DNA of 64,000 nucleotides from Amycolatopsis acidicola (GCF_007713735.2 NZ_VMNW02000012.1:1-64000); one strand, 5' to 3'; shown: positions 35,693 through 43,566, counted from the first letter of the stretch. Notes: generated by a model from the letters alone, not told the origin. Program-made: numbers and translations.

Positions 35693-35720
35693 CGAACGGT
35701 GTTCACCTGAACGGTGTGCA
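35693..35720. promoter_or_regulatory. Two tandem BioQ-type operators (TGAAC-N3-GTTCA)
   Basis: Site 1 (35693-35705) reads CGAAC-GGT-GTTCA and site 2 (35708-35720) reads TGAAC-GGT-GTGCA. Each 13-bp site differs at one position from the palindrome TGAAC-N3-GTTCA that I recall for BioQ of mycobacteria and corynebacteria. They start 15 bases apart. A TATACT hexamer at 35724-35729 fits a -10 box for the regulator gene and would place the sites over its -35 region. Binding here would control both bioB and the regulator. Confidence 0.72.
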
Positions 35721-35763
35721 GGTTATACTGGGCGGGGTCGGTCGGTCAACGGGAAGGGCCTGA

Positions 35764-36318
35764 GTGCGTTATCACCGGAATGACGTCGTCAACCGCGCTA
35801 TCGAGGTCCTCGACGAGTACGGGCTGGAGTCACTGACCATGCGCCGGCTCGCGGCCGAACTCGGGGTGCAGCCCAGCGCGCTGTATCACCACGTGCCCAA
35901 CAAGCAGACCCTGCTGGCCATCGTCGCCGACGAGATCCTCGCCCGCGGCAGGCGCCCGCAGCGGGCTCGCGCGTGGGACCGGCGTGTGGTCGAGGTCTGC
36001 GCCGAACTGCGGGACGCCATGCTCGCCTACCGTGACGGCGCCGAGGTGGTCTCCACCGCTTACACGTTCGGCCTCGGCGCGGGCGGTCCGGCCAACCGCT
36101 TGCGGGAAGCCTTGCGGGACGGCGGTTTCCCCGACGATCTGGTCGATGTGGGCACGCGAGCGCTGCTGCATCTGGTGTTCGGTCACGCGGTGGATGAGCA
36201 GACGGCGTTGCAGGCGGCGAGTGCGGGTGCGATCGACAGGGCGCCGGGTGGGCCTGCGGATTTCGAGCGTGCGTTGGAGCTTCTGCTGGACGGGCTGCGG
36301 TCGCGTTCGCGGGTCTGA
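35764..36318 (+). CDS. bioQ: TetR-family biotin operon repressor (BioQ-like)
   Basis: A 184-residue TetR regulator with helix-turn-helix at residues 22-50 (TMRRLAAELGVQPSALYHHV) and a helical C-terminus. Its place beside bioB, with two BioQ-type palindromes in the shared promoter, identifies it as the likely biotin regulator of the BioQ type. The GTG at 35764 follows GGGAAGG. It probably represses the bioBAFD operon and itself. The name is inferred from context and operator; close TetR proteins have other roles. Confidence 0.75.
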   Translation: MRYHRNDVVNRAIEVLDEYGLESLTMRRLAAELGVQPSALYHHVPNKQTLLAIVADEILARGRRPQRARAWDRRVVEVCAELRDAMLAYRDGAEVVSTAYTFGLGAGGPANRLREALRDGGFPDDLVDVGTRALLHLVFGHAVDEQTALQAASAGAIDRAPGGPADFERALELLLDGLRSRSRV

Positions 36319-36350
36319 TCGGCACCGAGTTTTTGCCGTCAGCTAACCCT

Positions 36351-36373
36351 ACGAACTTCTACCGCACTGTAGA
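36351..36373 (+). promoter_or_regulatory. BlaI-type operator before the glycosyltransferase gene
   Basis: It reads ACGAACTTCTAC-N5-TGTAGA. Within it, TCTAC-N6-GTAGA (36358-36373) is a perfect palindrome of the BlaI/MecI kind. The same 12+5+6 pattern precedes the blaI gene (39685-39707, minus strand). In both cases TGTAGA ends exactly 9 bases before the start codon position. TAGAAC here could serve as a -10 box for a leaderless transcript starting at the ATG, so bound repressor would block transcription. Confidence 0.7.
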
Positions 36374-36381
36374 ACTACTAC

Positions 36382-37455
36382 ATGGATGTAAAAGTTCGTG
36401 TCGTGGTCCTGTCCGCGCGGATCGGGGCCGGGCACGACGGCGCGGCCGCGGAGCTGGCGCGAAGGCTGCGGGCGCTCGCGTGCGACGTCGCGCGCCACGA
36501 CTACCTCGACCTGCTGCCCGGCCGGCTGGGGCAGCGGCTGTGCGACGCCTACCACCGCGAACTGGAGGTCGCGCCGCGCAGCTGGGACTGGCTGCTGGCG
36601 GCGGCGGGCACGAAGCCGCTGGCCGGGCTAGCCGCGCGGGCGTCGGCGCTGGCGGGGCCGAAACTCCTTGACGCGCTGGGGAATTCGCCCGGTCTGGTCG
36701 TTTCGACCTATCCGCTCGCGACGCAGGCGTTAGGGGAGTTGCGGCGGCGCGGCGTCCTGAATGTCCCGGTCGCCGCGTATCTGACTGACCCGGCCGTGCA
36801 CCGGCTGGCCGTGAACCGGTTCGCGGACCTGCACATCGCGCCGAACCCGCGTGCCGCGCTCGCCGCCCGGCGGTTCGGCGCGCCGCGGGCGGTCAGCGCG
36901 CAGCCGGCCGTCGCGCGCGGATTCCGGCCTGCCGCGCCGGGGGAACGAAAGCGGGCACGGGAAAAGTTCGGGCTCGAACCGGAGGGCCGCTTCGCGCTGG
37001 TGCTCTCGGGCTCGTGGGGAGTCGGCGACGTCGAGCGCATCACCATCGACGTCGCGGGCACCGGGGTGGCGCGGCCGGTGGTGGTGTGCGGACGCAACGA
37101 AGCGCTGCGGAAAAGGTTGCGGCGCAGGGGTTTCCCGCACGTCTTCGGGTGGGTCGAGGACATGCCGCGGCTGATGCGGGCGTGCGACGTCGTGGTGCAG
37201 AACGCGGGCGGCCTGACCTCGCTCGAAGCCCTCGCCGCGGGGTTGCCGGTGCTCACGTACCGGTGCCTGCCCGGCCACGGCCGCGCCAACGCACGTGCGC
37301 TCGACGAGATGGGCCTCGTGCCCGCGGTGAGCGGCCCGGCAGCCCTGGCGGACGCGCTGCAGGTGGTGAAAGCCCCCGGCCTGCCACCCGGCGACGACCC
37401 GGCCGCGCTGCTCGCGCGCGTGGCGGGGATGCGGGAAGTGGCGGTGGCCGCGTGA
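36382..37455 (+). CDS. Glycosyltransferase, MGDG-synthase/MurG-like (GT-B fold)
   Basis: A 357-residue GT-B transferase. The N-terminal SARIGAGHDGAAAELARRLR (residues 11-30) is typical of monogalactosyldiacylglycerol synthase-like enzymes; the C-terminal half has the donor-binding NAGGLTSLEALAAGLPV near residue 273, as in MurG. It probably adds a sugar to a membrane lipid. I see no signal peptide or membrane segment, so it should act at the inner face of the membrane. No ribosome site precedes the ATG at 36382, which fits a leaderless mRNA from the BlaI-controlled promoter. Its stop overlaps a GTG that begins a repeat region leading to the deacetylase gene. Confidence 0.85.
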   Translation: MDVKVRVVVLSARIGAGHDGAAAELARRLRALACDVARHDYLDLLPGRLGQRLCDAYHRELEVAPRSWDWLLAAAGTKPLAGLAARASALAGPKLLDALGNSPGLVVSTYPLATQALGELRRRGVLNVPVAAYLTDPAVHRLAVNRFADLHIAPNPRAALAARRFGAPRAVSAQPAVARGFRPAAPGERKRAREKFGLEPEGRFALVLSGSWGVGDVERITIDVAGTGVARPVVVCGRNEALRKRLRRRGFPHVFGWVEDMPRLMRACDVVVQNAGGLTSLEALAAGLPVLTYRCLPGHGRANARALDEMGLVPAVSGPAALADALQVVKAPGLPPGDDPAALLARVAGMREVAVAA

Positions 37456-37760
37456 AGACGGTGCTCGCGCTCGCTGGTGTTGCACGCGGCTCCGGCCGCG
37501 CTCTCCGCGTGCCCGGCGGCGGCACGGAAAGTCCCGGTAGCCGCATGAAGGCAGCGCTCGCAAGGGCTGGCGTGCCGCACGGCGCTCCGGCCGCGCTCCC
37601 CGCGCGCTTGGCAGGGGCGCGGGAAGTGGCGGTGGCTGCGTGAAAACAGCCCTCGCTGCGACGAGGGCACGGAAAGTCCCGGTGGCCGGATGAAAACAGC
37701 ACTCGCACTAGCCGCGGTCGGGGCGTTGCACGCGGCTCCGGCGGCGCTCTTCCTGCCGCC
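37432..37760 (+). repeat. Four degenerate tandem repeats spanning the glycosyltransferase/deacetylase junction
   Basis: Units begin at 37432, 37525, 37620 and 37670 with C-GGGAAGTGGCGGTGG or C-GGAAAGTCCCGGT-(A/G)-GCC, and each has a start codon exactly 20 bases in (GTG 37452, ATG 37545, GTG 37640, ATG 37690) followed by an MK(T/A)(V/A)LA-like peptide. Units 1 and 3 resemble each other, as do 2 and 4, so a pair seems to have been duplicated and then shortened; unit 3 is only 50 bases long. The last unit is the true start of the deacetylase gene. Units 1-2 still encode an open 63-residue frame (37452-37643) that I regard as a by-product. Confidence 0.75.
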
Positions 37761-38394
37761 GCTACGCCCACCCGGCCTGGCGGGCCGCGGCGATCCCGGC
37801 CACGTGGCACTGACCTTCGACGACGGGCCCAACCCGCTGTCCACCCCACATTTCCTGCGCGCGCTGGAGGTGCGCGGGGTGCGGGCGACGTTCTTCCTGC
37901 TGGGCGAGCAGGTGGCCCGCGCACCGTGGCTGGCAGGGGAGATCGCCGCAGCCGGGCACGAGGTCGCGGTGCACGGCTGGGCCCACCAGTGCCTCCTCCG
38001 TCACGGCCCGCGCCGCGCGTACGACGACTTCGCCCGCGCTTGCGACGTGATCGAAGACGCGGCAGGCTACCGTCCACAATGGATCAGGGCACCCTACGGC
38101 GTGTTCAGCACCGGCTCACTCGTGGCGGCGCGGCGCCTCGGACTCACCCCGGTGCTGTGGACCTGCTGGGGCTTCGACTGGACGAGCCGCGCCACCCCGG
38201 AATCCGTGCTGCGCACAGTGTTCAAGGACCTGAACGGCGGCGGCACGGTCCTACTCCACGACTCCGACCACGCCGCCGCGCTGGGTTCCTGGCGCGCAAC
38301 GCTTTCCGCGCTCGGGCCGTTGCTGGACGAGTGCGGGCGCCGGGGCCTGCGGGTGGGGCCGCTCGCCGATCACGCCGTCGCACGTGCGGGGTGA
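37690..38394 (+). CDS. Polysaccharide deacetylase (NodB-homology domain)
   Basis: A carbohydrate esterase family 4 enzyme of 234 residues that removes N- or O-acetyl groups from cell-envelope glycans. Motifs: TFDDGPNP with Asp44/Asp45, the zinc-binding His95 and His99 in HGWAH, RAPYG near residue 143, and LLHDSD near 188. The first 22 residues (ALALAAVGALHAAPAALFL) form a signal peptide or anchor, so it acts outside the membrane. The ATG at 37690 is the fourth start in a tandem repeat array. It is probably co-transcribed with the glycosyltransferase under BlaI control. Its last 25 bases overlap the convergent M56 protease gene. Confidence 0.9.
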   Translation: MKTALALAAVGALHAAPAALFLPPLRPPGLAGRGDPGHVALTFDDGPNPLSTPHFLRALEVRGVRATFFLLGEQVARAPWLAGEIAAAGHEVAVHGWAHQCLLRHGPRRAYDDFARACDVIEDAAGYRPQWIRAPYGVFSTGSLVAARRLGLTPVLWTCWGFDWTSRATPESVLRTVFKDLNGGGTVLLHDSDHAAALGSWRATLSALGPLLDECGRRGLRVGPLADHAVARAG

Positions 38395-39320
38395 TGATGG
38401 TGGCCGACGGACGCGATCTGCAACCCCGCGTGCAGGTCGACCGCCGCGTCCACGCAAGCCTGCAAAGTCCAGGCGGCGAGCGTGATCCACAGCGCCGCGA
38501 AGAGCACGGCGACCGGCCGCCAGTCCAGGCGAACCGGCGCGGGCGCGAGGAGCGCCGCCACGCGCCGGGGCACCGAGCCGCCGGTGGCCGCGGGCGTGAA
38601 CACCTGCGCTTTGTCCCTGGTGGCGAGCGCCGCCTTGGCCACGGCTGTCGCGACGAGCTGCCGGTTTCCCAGCTGCTGGGCGGTTTCCTCGTCGGCCCAC
38701 CGCTCGACGAGGTACTCGATCGCCGAACGCAGCGGCCACAGCAACGGGTTCAGCGCCGCGGACAACCCGGCCGCGACGAGGAAAAGGTGGTGCCGCCGCC
38801 GAAGGTGCACGCGCTCGTGAGTCAGCAACGCCCGCCGTTCCGCCGCGCTGAGCACCGCCAGCATCGACCGCGAAACCACAATGCGCCCGCCACGCACGGG
38901 AGCCGCGAACGCCACCGGGCCGGAATCGGGCAGCACCACCAGTTCCCCGGCTGATCCGGCCACGATCCGCCGCACCGCACGCAGCCTGCGCAGCTGCCGG
39001 AGGACGGCGACCACAATGGACACCGACACGAAAACCAGCGCCACCCCCGCCGCGGCCTCGACCGGCACACTCGCGATTTCCAAGCCCCGTAACGAATCCG
39101 GCGACCATTCTCCGATTCGCGCGATGAGCGGAATCAGGGACAGACCCGCGAACGCCAGCACGCACAACGCGACTGTGCTGCCGGTCGCCAGCGCGACGGC
39201 GCTGATCGAAAGCAGCCACGCCGCGCGCGCCGGACGGGCCGTCGAGGTGAGCAGCCGGGCGAGCGGCCAGCCGAGCACCGGCAGGAGCAGCGGGACGAAC
39301 ACGTCGAAATCCACGGTCAC
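38370..39320 (-). CDS. M56-family membrane metalloprotease (BlaR1-like, no sensor domain)
   Basis: A 316-residue membrane protein with hydrophobic segments near residues 7-27, 33-70, 88-107 and 165-200, and the zinc motif HERVH (His168, Glu169, His172). BlaR1/MecR1-type proteases cleave or inactivate the BlaI repressor after a signal. Here the C-terminal penicillin-binding sensor domain of BlaR1 is missing; after a last membrane segment near residue 280 only a short tail ending in a histidine run remains. The GTG at 39320 overlaps the blaI stop (GTGA). It should relieve BlaI repression of the glycosyltransferase/deacetylase genes, but the signal is unknown. Confidence 0.85.
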   Translation of the reverse strand: MTVDFDVFVPLLLPVLGWPLARLLTSTARPARAAWLLSISAVALATGSTVALCVLAFAGLSLIPLIARIGEWSPDSLRGLEIASVPVEAAAGVALVFVSVSIVVAVLRQLRRLRAVRRIVAGSAGELVVLPDSGPVAFAAPVRGGRIVVSRSMLAVLSAAERRALLTHERVHLRRRHHLFLVAAGLSAALNPLLWPLRSAIEYLVERWADEETAQQLGNRQLVATAVAKAALATRDKAQVFTPAATGGSVPRRVAALLAPAPVRLDWRPVAVLFAALWITLAAWTLQACVDAAVDLHAGLQIASVGHHHHPARATA

Positions 39321-39676
39321 GTCCTGCCCGTGCCGCGGAACAGCCGGCGCAGCATAGTCTCGTCCGCCGCCGACAGATCCGACACGAACCGGGCGAGCAC
39401 GCGGGCTCTGTCCGGCTGGGTGTCGAGCAGTTCGCGCATCTGCCGCGCGGCCAGCCCCGCCTCGTCCTCCACCGGCGCGAACACGAACGAACGGCCACGC
39501 TTTTCCCTGGTCAGTACGCCTTTTTCGTGCAGCCGGGTGAGAATCGTGAGCACCGTCGTGTAGGCGAGCCCGGCGTCGACGAGCTGCTGGACCTCGGCCG
39601 CCGTGGCGGGGCCGTCGTGGCTCCACAGCGCGGCCAGCACCTCGGTCTCGAGCTCTCCGGGCCCTCGTCGTGTCAC
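39317..39676 (-). CDS. blaI: BlaI/MecI/CopY-family repressor
   Basis: A 119-residue winged-helix repressor: ELETEVLAALWSHDGPATAAEVQ at the start (given in parts: ELETEVLAALW, SHDGPATAAEVQ), recognition helix LAYTTVLTILTRLHEKGVL and a C-terminal dimerisation part with the RFVSDLSAADE segment where M56 proteases usually cut. The GTG start lies 9 bases downstream of its own operator and has no spaced ribosome site, which fits leaderless expression and autoregulation. It is co-transcribed with the M56 protease. Confidence 0.9.
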   Translation of the reverse strand: MTRRGPGELETEVLAALWSHDGPATAAEVQQLVDAGLAYTTVLTILTRLHEKGVLTREKRGRSFVFAPVEDEAGLAARQMRELLDTQPDRARVLARFVSDLSAADETMLRRLFRGTGRT

Positions 39677-39684
39677 CCCTTGAA

Positions 39685-39707
39685 TCTACAGGAGTGTAGA
39701 AGTTCGT
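39685..39707 (-). promoter_or_regulatory. BlaI-type operator before blaI
   Basis: Read on the minus strand it is ACGAACTTCTAC-N5-TGTAGA, identical at all 18 specified bases to the copy before the glycosyltransferase. The core TCTACA-N4-TGTAGA (39685-39700) is a perfect palindrome. TAGATT within it could be a -10 box; the GTG start follows at the same 9-base distance as in the other copy. Confidence 0.75.
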
Positions 39708-39778
39708 GGGTCACCTCACAGCGAAGCGAAACCGCATTCTCAGCTTTTCCTCATGGGGAGCAGGCAACGTGTGCGGGC

Positions 39779-40453
39779 GTGACTCTCGTCGACGACTCCC
39801 GCCTCGCGCCCGCACGCCCTTTGGAACACGCCGCCTCCCGGCGCTGGTTCCTGTCCAGTTTGGGCGCGCTGGGCGTGGCTGTCGTGGTCGTCACCGGGTT
39901 GCACTTCTTCTTGGGCGCCAAGGTGAATCCGGTGGAAGAGGTGATCAGCGACTACGCGCTGACCGGCGGTGAGGGCTGGTTCGCCGTCACCGCGCTGGCG
40001 CTCGCGGGCGGGATGGCGTTGCTGGTCGTCGGGCTGGCGCGGGCCGGAATCGAGCTGGGCAACCGGTTCCGGCTGCTGGCGTGCGGCTGGTGCGTGGGGC
40101 TCGCCGTCTGCGCGTTCATCCCGACCGACCCGACCGGCGGCGCGCGGACCGTGGGCGGCTCGATCCACCTCGCCGCCGGGGCGATGTTGTTCACCAGCCT
40201 GCCGCCCGCGCTGCGGATTCTCGCCCGCAACCTCGGCCCCGAGCACGCGCGGCTCAGCGCCCGGTTGCACTTGTGGACGCGGTGGTGCTGGGTGATCGTC
40301 GCCGCTTTCGCCGCCACCCAGGTCATGATCATTTTCGCGGGACCCGGAGCGAGCACGGCCCTGCCGGTGCAAGGGCTGTGCGAGCGCCTCGCTTTCGCCA
40401 CGTACGTCGTCACACTGGCCCAGCCCGCGCTCGCCCTGGCCAGGCGCCGCTGA
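39779..40453 (+). CDS. DUF998 family membrane protein
   Basis: A 224-residue protein with about six membrane segments, starting near residue 25 (LGALGVAVVVVTGLHFFLG). The VISDYALTGGEG segment after the first helix and FIPTDPTG in the middle are hallmarks of DUF998. The function of the family is unknown. I chose the GTG at 39779 (VTLVDDSRLAP); the ribosome site is weak, so a nearby start is possible. It is divergent from blaI, about 100 bases away, and has no matching operator of its own. Confidence 0.8.
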   Translation: MTLVDDSRLAPARPLEHAASRRWFLSSLGALGVAVVVVTGLHFFLGAKVNPVEEVISDYALTGGEGWFAVTALALAGGMALLVVGLARAGIELGNRFRLLACGWCVGLAVCAFIPTDPTGGARTVGGSIHLAAGAMLFTSLPPALRILARNLGPEHARLSARLHLWTRWCWVIVAAFAATQVMIIFAGPGASTALPVQGLCERLAFATYVVTLAQPALALARRR

Positions 40454-40522
40454 TCCGTCCACAGTGGATGTCACCTCCCACGGGCGAAGACCTGCTCGAG
40501 CGGGACGGTGCATCGTGCGGGG

Positions 40523-41794
40523 ATGCCGGAAGCGCGCGAGGATCCGCTCACCTCCGACGAACGCAACGAGCTCGCGCGCTTGCGGGCGGAAGTGCGGACT
40601 CGCCGCCGGTTCTCGTGGAAGTCGGTCGTGTCCGCTGTGCTGCTCGTCCTCGGCTGCCTGCTCGCGCCGGTCTCGCTGCTGACCGTGTGGGTGCACAACC
40701 AGGTCGCCGACACCGATCGTTTCGTCGCGACCGCGTCCCCGCTCATCCGTGACCCGGCGGTGCGGACCGTGGTCACCGATCGCGTCACCGAGGCCGTGTC
40801 CAGCCAGGTCGACTTGCGGGGCCTGGCCACGAACGCGGTCGACGCCCTTGCCGCGCAAGGGTTTCCGCCCATCGTGACCACCACGATGCAGGGGCTCGTC
40901 GGCCCGCTGACCGCGAGCGTCCGGACGTTCGTCCACGACAAGATCGCCGACCTGGTGGCGAGTCCGGGTGTCGCGAGCTTATGGGACCAGACCATCAGAA
41001 CCGCCCACGAGCAGCTGAACTCCGTGCTTTCCGGTGACAGCAAGGCGGTCGTGATCTCCGGCGGGCAGGTCCAGCTGGACCTCGCGCCGTTCATCGTGGT
41101 GGCGCGCCAGCAACTGGTCGATTCCGGGTTCGCGCTCGCCGGCCGGATCCCCGACCTCCACCCGACGATCGCGATCGCCGACGCGGCAGGCCTGGTGAAA
41201 GCCAGGACGGGATACGCGCTTTTGGACAACGCGGCGACGTGGCTGCCGTGGGTCATGCTCGTGCTGCTGGCGCTCGGAGTGTTCCTGGCGCGCCGTCATC
41301 GGCGCGCGCTGGTCGGGGCCGGGCTCGGGGTCGCGGTGAGCATGCTCGTCGTCGCGGTCGGGCTGATGATCGCCCGCGGGATCCTCGTCAACGCGGTGCA
41401 GCCACAGGCGAGCGTGGCGGCGGGTGACGCCTACGACATCTTCGTGCGCTACCTGCGGGCAGGGCTGCGCACAGTGCTCGCGGTCGGCGTCGTGGTGGCG
41501 CTCGGCGCGTTCCTCGCCGGGCCTTCGTCCACCGCCGTGGGCCTGCGCCGTGGCGTAACCAGAGGCATCGCCTGGCTGCGCGGTTCCAGCGGCTTGCGCA
41601 CCGGCTCGGTGGGTCCATGGGTGCACGCGCACCTGAACGCGCTGAGGGTGGCACTGGTCGCGGTGGCGGTGCTGATCTTCGTGTTCCTCGACCGGCCCAG
41701 CGGGCTCACCGTCGGGCTGATCGCGTTGGTGCTGCTGGCCTTTCTCGGCGTGGTACAGCTGCTGGACCAGCCCGCGGCGGAGAAAGAAAGCTAG
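40523..41794 (+). CDS. Actinobacterial integral membrane protein, unknown function
   Basis: A protein of 423 residues (428 from an alternative GTG at 40508). After a short charged cytoplasmic start there is one membrane segment (VVSAVLLVLGCLLAPVSLLTVWV), then about 180 residues outside with VADTDRFVATASPLIRDPAV, and then four more segments toward the C-terminus. This layout, one N-terminal helix, a large exterior domain and a C-terminal bundle, is common in actinobacterial proteins of unknown role. I do not recognise a catalytic motif. Confidence 0.78.
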   Translation: MPEAREDPLTSDERNELARLRAEVRTRRRFSWKSVVSAVLLVLGCLLAPVSLLTVWVHNQVADTDRFVATASPLIRDPAVRTVVTDRVTEAVSSQVDLRGLATNAVDALAAQGFPPIVTTTMQGLVGPLTASVRTFVHDKIADLVASPGVASLWDQTIRTAHEQLNSVLSGDSKAVVISGGQVQLDLAPFIVVARQQLVDSGFALAGRIPDLHPTIAIADAAGLVKARTGYALLDNAATWLPWVMLVLLALGVFLARRHRRALVGAGLGVAVSMLVVAVGLMIARGILVNAVQPQASVAAGDAYDIFVRYLRAGLRTVLAVGVVVALGAFLAGPSSTAVGLRRGVTRGIAWLRGSSGLRTGSVGPWVHAHLNALRVALVAVAVLIFVFLDRPSGLTVGLIALVLLAFLGVVQLLDQPAAEKES

Positions 41795-41940
41795 CTACCC
41801 GACTGGCACAACGTCGCGGCGCGCTGCTCTGCGGCCCGAGCACGGCGCCTCACATGCGGGGATGAGATCATCGGTTCAGCCACAAGACCTCATCCGCCGG
41901 AGGCGATGGGTACGAGGCCGACGGTGCTGATGATGCGGGG

Positions 41941-42939
41941 GTGAACCTCGAATCGGTGGTGCGGCCCGTGCTGTCCGAGGCCGATATCGACCGGATGACC
42001 GGGAAACTGTTCCTGACCGGACGGGCACAACGCTCGGCGTTCTGGGTGCTGCTGACCCTGGCCGCGATCATCTCCACCGCCGGGGTGGTGACCGACTCCA
42101 CTGCCACCGTGATCGGGGCGATGATCGTCGCGCCGCTCATGACACCGATCCTCGGCACCGCGCTCGCCGCGGTCCTCGCGATCCGGCGGCAGGTGCTGCT
42201 CAGCGTCGCCCTGGTCCTCGGCGGGGCGGTCGTCGTGGTCGCGATCGGCTACCTGATGGGGCTGCTCGTGCCCGGCCCGGTCACCGCCGACACCAATTCA
42301 CAGGTCGCGGCGCGGGTGAGCCCCGGCCTCATCGACCTGATCGCCGCGCTCGCGACGGGTGTCGTCGGTGCCTTCGCGCTGGTGCGGTCCGACGTCTCGG
42401 ACACCCTGCCCGGTGTCGCGATCGCGATCTCGCTCGTGCCGCCGCTCTCGGTCGTCGGCCTGACGCTGGAGTCCGGCGCTTACGGACAGTCGGGCGGAGC
42501 GCTGCTGCTGTTCGCCACCAACGTCGCGGCGATCATCGCGACCGGTACGGCGGTCCTGCTCGCATACCGGGTGCGCGCGGCGGCCCAGTCCTTCGGCAAG
42601 CCGGTGGGACGGCTCAGTGCGCCGACGCTGGTCGTGATCGTGGGTTTCGTGCTTCTGGTCAGCGTGCCGCTGGGCGTCGGCAGCTACCAGGTCTTCCAGC
42701 AGGAGCGCACGGTCGCTGTGGCCCGGCCCGCTGTGGAGCGCTGGACCCAGGAAAGGGCGTGGCACCTCGTCGAGCTGACCTTCGATCAGGGAGTGCTCGA
42801 AGTGACCGTGGCCGGGCTGCCCCCGGCCGGGGACACCACCTCGCTGCGGACCGCGCTCGACGACGCGGGACTCGGTGACGTTCCGGCCCGGCTGTCGCTG
42901 GTCATGGAGGGCACCCAGGATCTGCCCGCCGATCGGTGA
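41941..42939 (+). CDS. DUF389 family membrane protein
   Basis: A 332-residue protein with several membrane segments. The TDSTATVIGAMIVAPLMTPILG segment near residue 56 (given in two parts: TDSTATVIGAMIVA and PLMTPILG) is the signature of DUF389. The protein also has the ALATGVVGAFAL and SLVPPLSVVG segments, followed by a soluble C-terminal domain of about 100 residues. The function is unknown. The GTG start is at 41941. A short soluble/membrane DUF1269 protein follows 90 bases later on the same strand. Confidence 0.85.
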   Translation: MNLESVVRPVLSEADIDRMTGKLFLTGRAQRSAFWVLLTLAAIISTAGVVTDSTATVIGAMIVAPLMTPILGTALAAVLAIRRQVLLSVALVLGGAVVVVAIGYLMGLLVPGPVTADTNSQVAARVSPGLIDLIAALATGVVGAFALVRSDVSDTLPGVAIAISLVPPLSVVGLTLESGAYGQSGGALLLFATNVAAIIATGTAVLLAYRVRAAAQSFGKPVGRLSAPTLVVIVGFVLLVSVPLGVGSYQVFQQERTVAVARPAVERWTQERAWHLVELTFDQGVLEVTVAGLPPAGDTTSLRTALDDAGLGDVPARLSLVMEGTQDLPADR

Positions 42940-43029
42940 GCGGGAATTTCGTCCCCCAGAGGTGAGGGCCGCCGGTGGTCGCCGGGGGACGCTGCGAGCA
43001 CATCACTCATTGCCGACGGAAGGACGACC

Positions 43030-43521
43030 ATGGCGACGCTGACGGTCTGGAAGTTCGACGATCCCGCGGCGGCCGACAACACGGTCGCGATGCTGGAGAC
43101 GCTCAGCAAACAGGAACTCATCAGAGTGCACGACGCCGCGACCGTGTCGTGGCCGCACACCGCGGGCAAGCCGAAAATCCGGCAGCTGCACAACCTGACC
43201 GGCGCGGGCGCGCTCGGCGGCGCGTTCTGGGGCATGCTGTTCGGGCTGATCTTCTTCGTGCCGTTCCTCGGTGCCGCCGTGGGCGCGGCCACCGGCGCGC
43301 TGGGCGGCAAGATGAGCGACGTCGGAATCGACGACGACCTCATCAAGTCCGCGCGGGAACGGATCACGCAGGGGACGTCGGCGCTGTTCCTGCTCTCCAG
43401 CGACGCGGTGCAGGACAAGGTCAAGGCGTCGCTGGACGGCCTCGGCCTCAAGCCGGAGCTCATCCAGTCCAACCTGTCGGCCGACCAGGAAACCGCACTG
43501 CGCGAGATGATCGCCCAGTAA
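43030..43521 (+). CDS. DUF1269 family membrane-associated protein
   Basis: A 163-residue protein. It begins with a ferredoxin-like soluble part (MATLTVWKFDDPAAADN) and has a glycine-rich hydrophobic hairpin (GALGGAFWGMLFGLIFFVPFLGAAVGAATGALGG, here split: GALGGAFWGMLFGLIFF, VPFLGAAVGAATGALGG) typical of DUF1269. A second soluble part follows. The function is unknown; such genes are often stress-induced. The ATG follows GGAAGGAC. It ends just before a strong bidirectional terminator. Confidence 0.85.
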   Translation: MATLTVWKFDDPAAADNTVAMLETLSKQELIRVHDAATVSWPHTAGKPKIRQLHNLTGAGALGGAFWGMLFGLIFFVPFLGAAVGAATGALGGKMSDVGIDDDLIKSARERITQGTSALFLLSSDAVQDKVKASLDGLGLKPELIQSNLSADQETALREMIAQ

Positions 43522-43531
43522 CCACCAGGCG

Positions 43532-43564
43532 GCGCCCCGGCCGGGAATTCCCCGGCCGGGGCGC
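43532..43564. terminator. Strong bidirectional terminator hairpin
   Basis: GCGCCCCGGCCGGG (43532-43545) pairs perfectly with CCCGGCCGGGGCGC (43551-43564) over 14 bases around a 5-base loop, and is followed by TTT on the plus strand. It lies between the convergent DUF1269 and DUF1254 genes and can serve both. Confidence 0.85.
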
Positions 43565-43566
43565 TT

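Noticed and set aside
36377..36390. Small palindrome TACAT-GG-ATGTA over the glycosyltransferase start codon
   Set aside because: Very short, and explained well enough by the start codon and the neighbouring BlaI operator.
37452..37643. A 63-codon frame that overlaps the glycosyltransferase stop
   Set aside because: It is made of two degenerate copies of the deacetylase start segment. It has no independent motif, so I treat it as part of the repeat and not as a gene.
36708..37844. A 378-codon minus-strand frame with repeated peptides such as ATGTFR and HRHF
   Set aside because: The repeats reflect the tandem DNA repeats at 37432-37760 read in antisense; the plus-strand glycosyltransferase and deacetylase are well supported.
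38395..39320. Full BlaR1 beta-lactam sensor
   Set aside because: The M56 protein ends shortly after its last membrane segment and has no penicillin-binding SxxK domain.
41860..41895. Inverted repeat GGATGAG/CTCATCC upstream of the DUF389 gene
   Set aside because: Arms of only 7 bases around a 22-base loop, with no promoter or terminator context; could be chance in this base composition.
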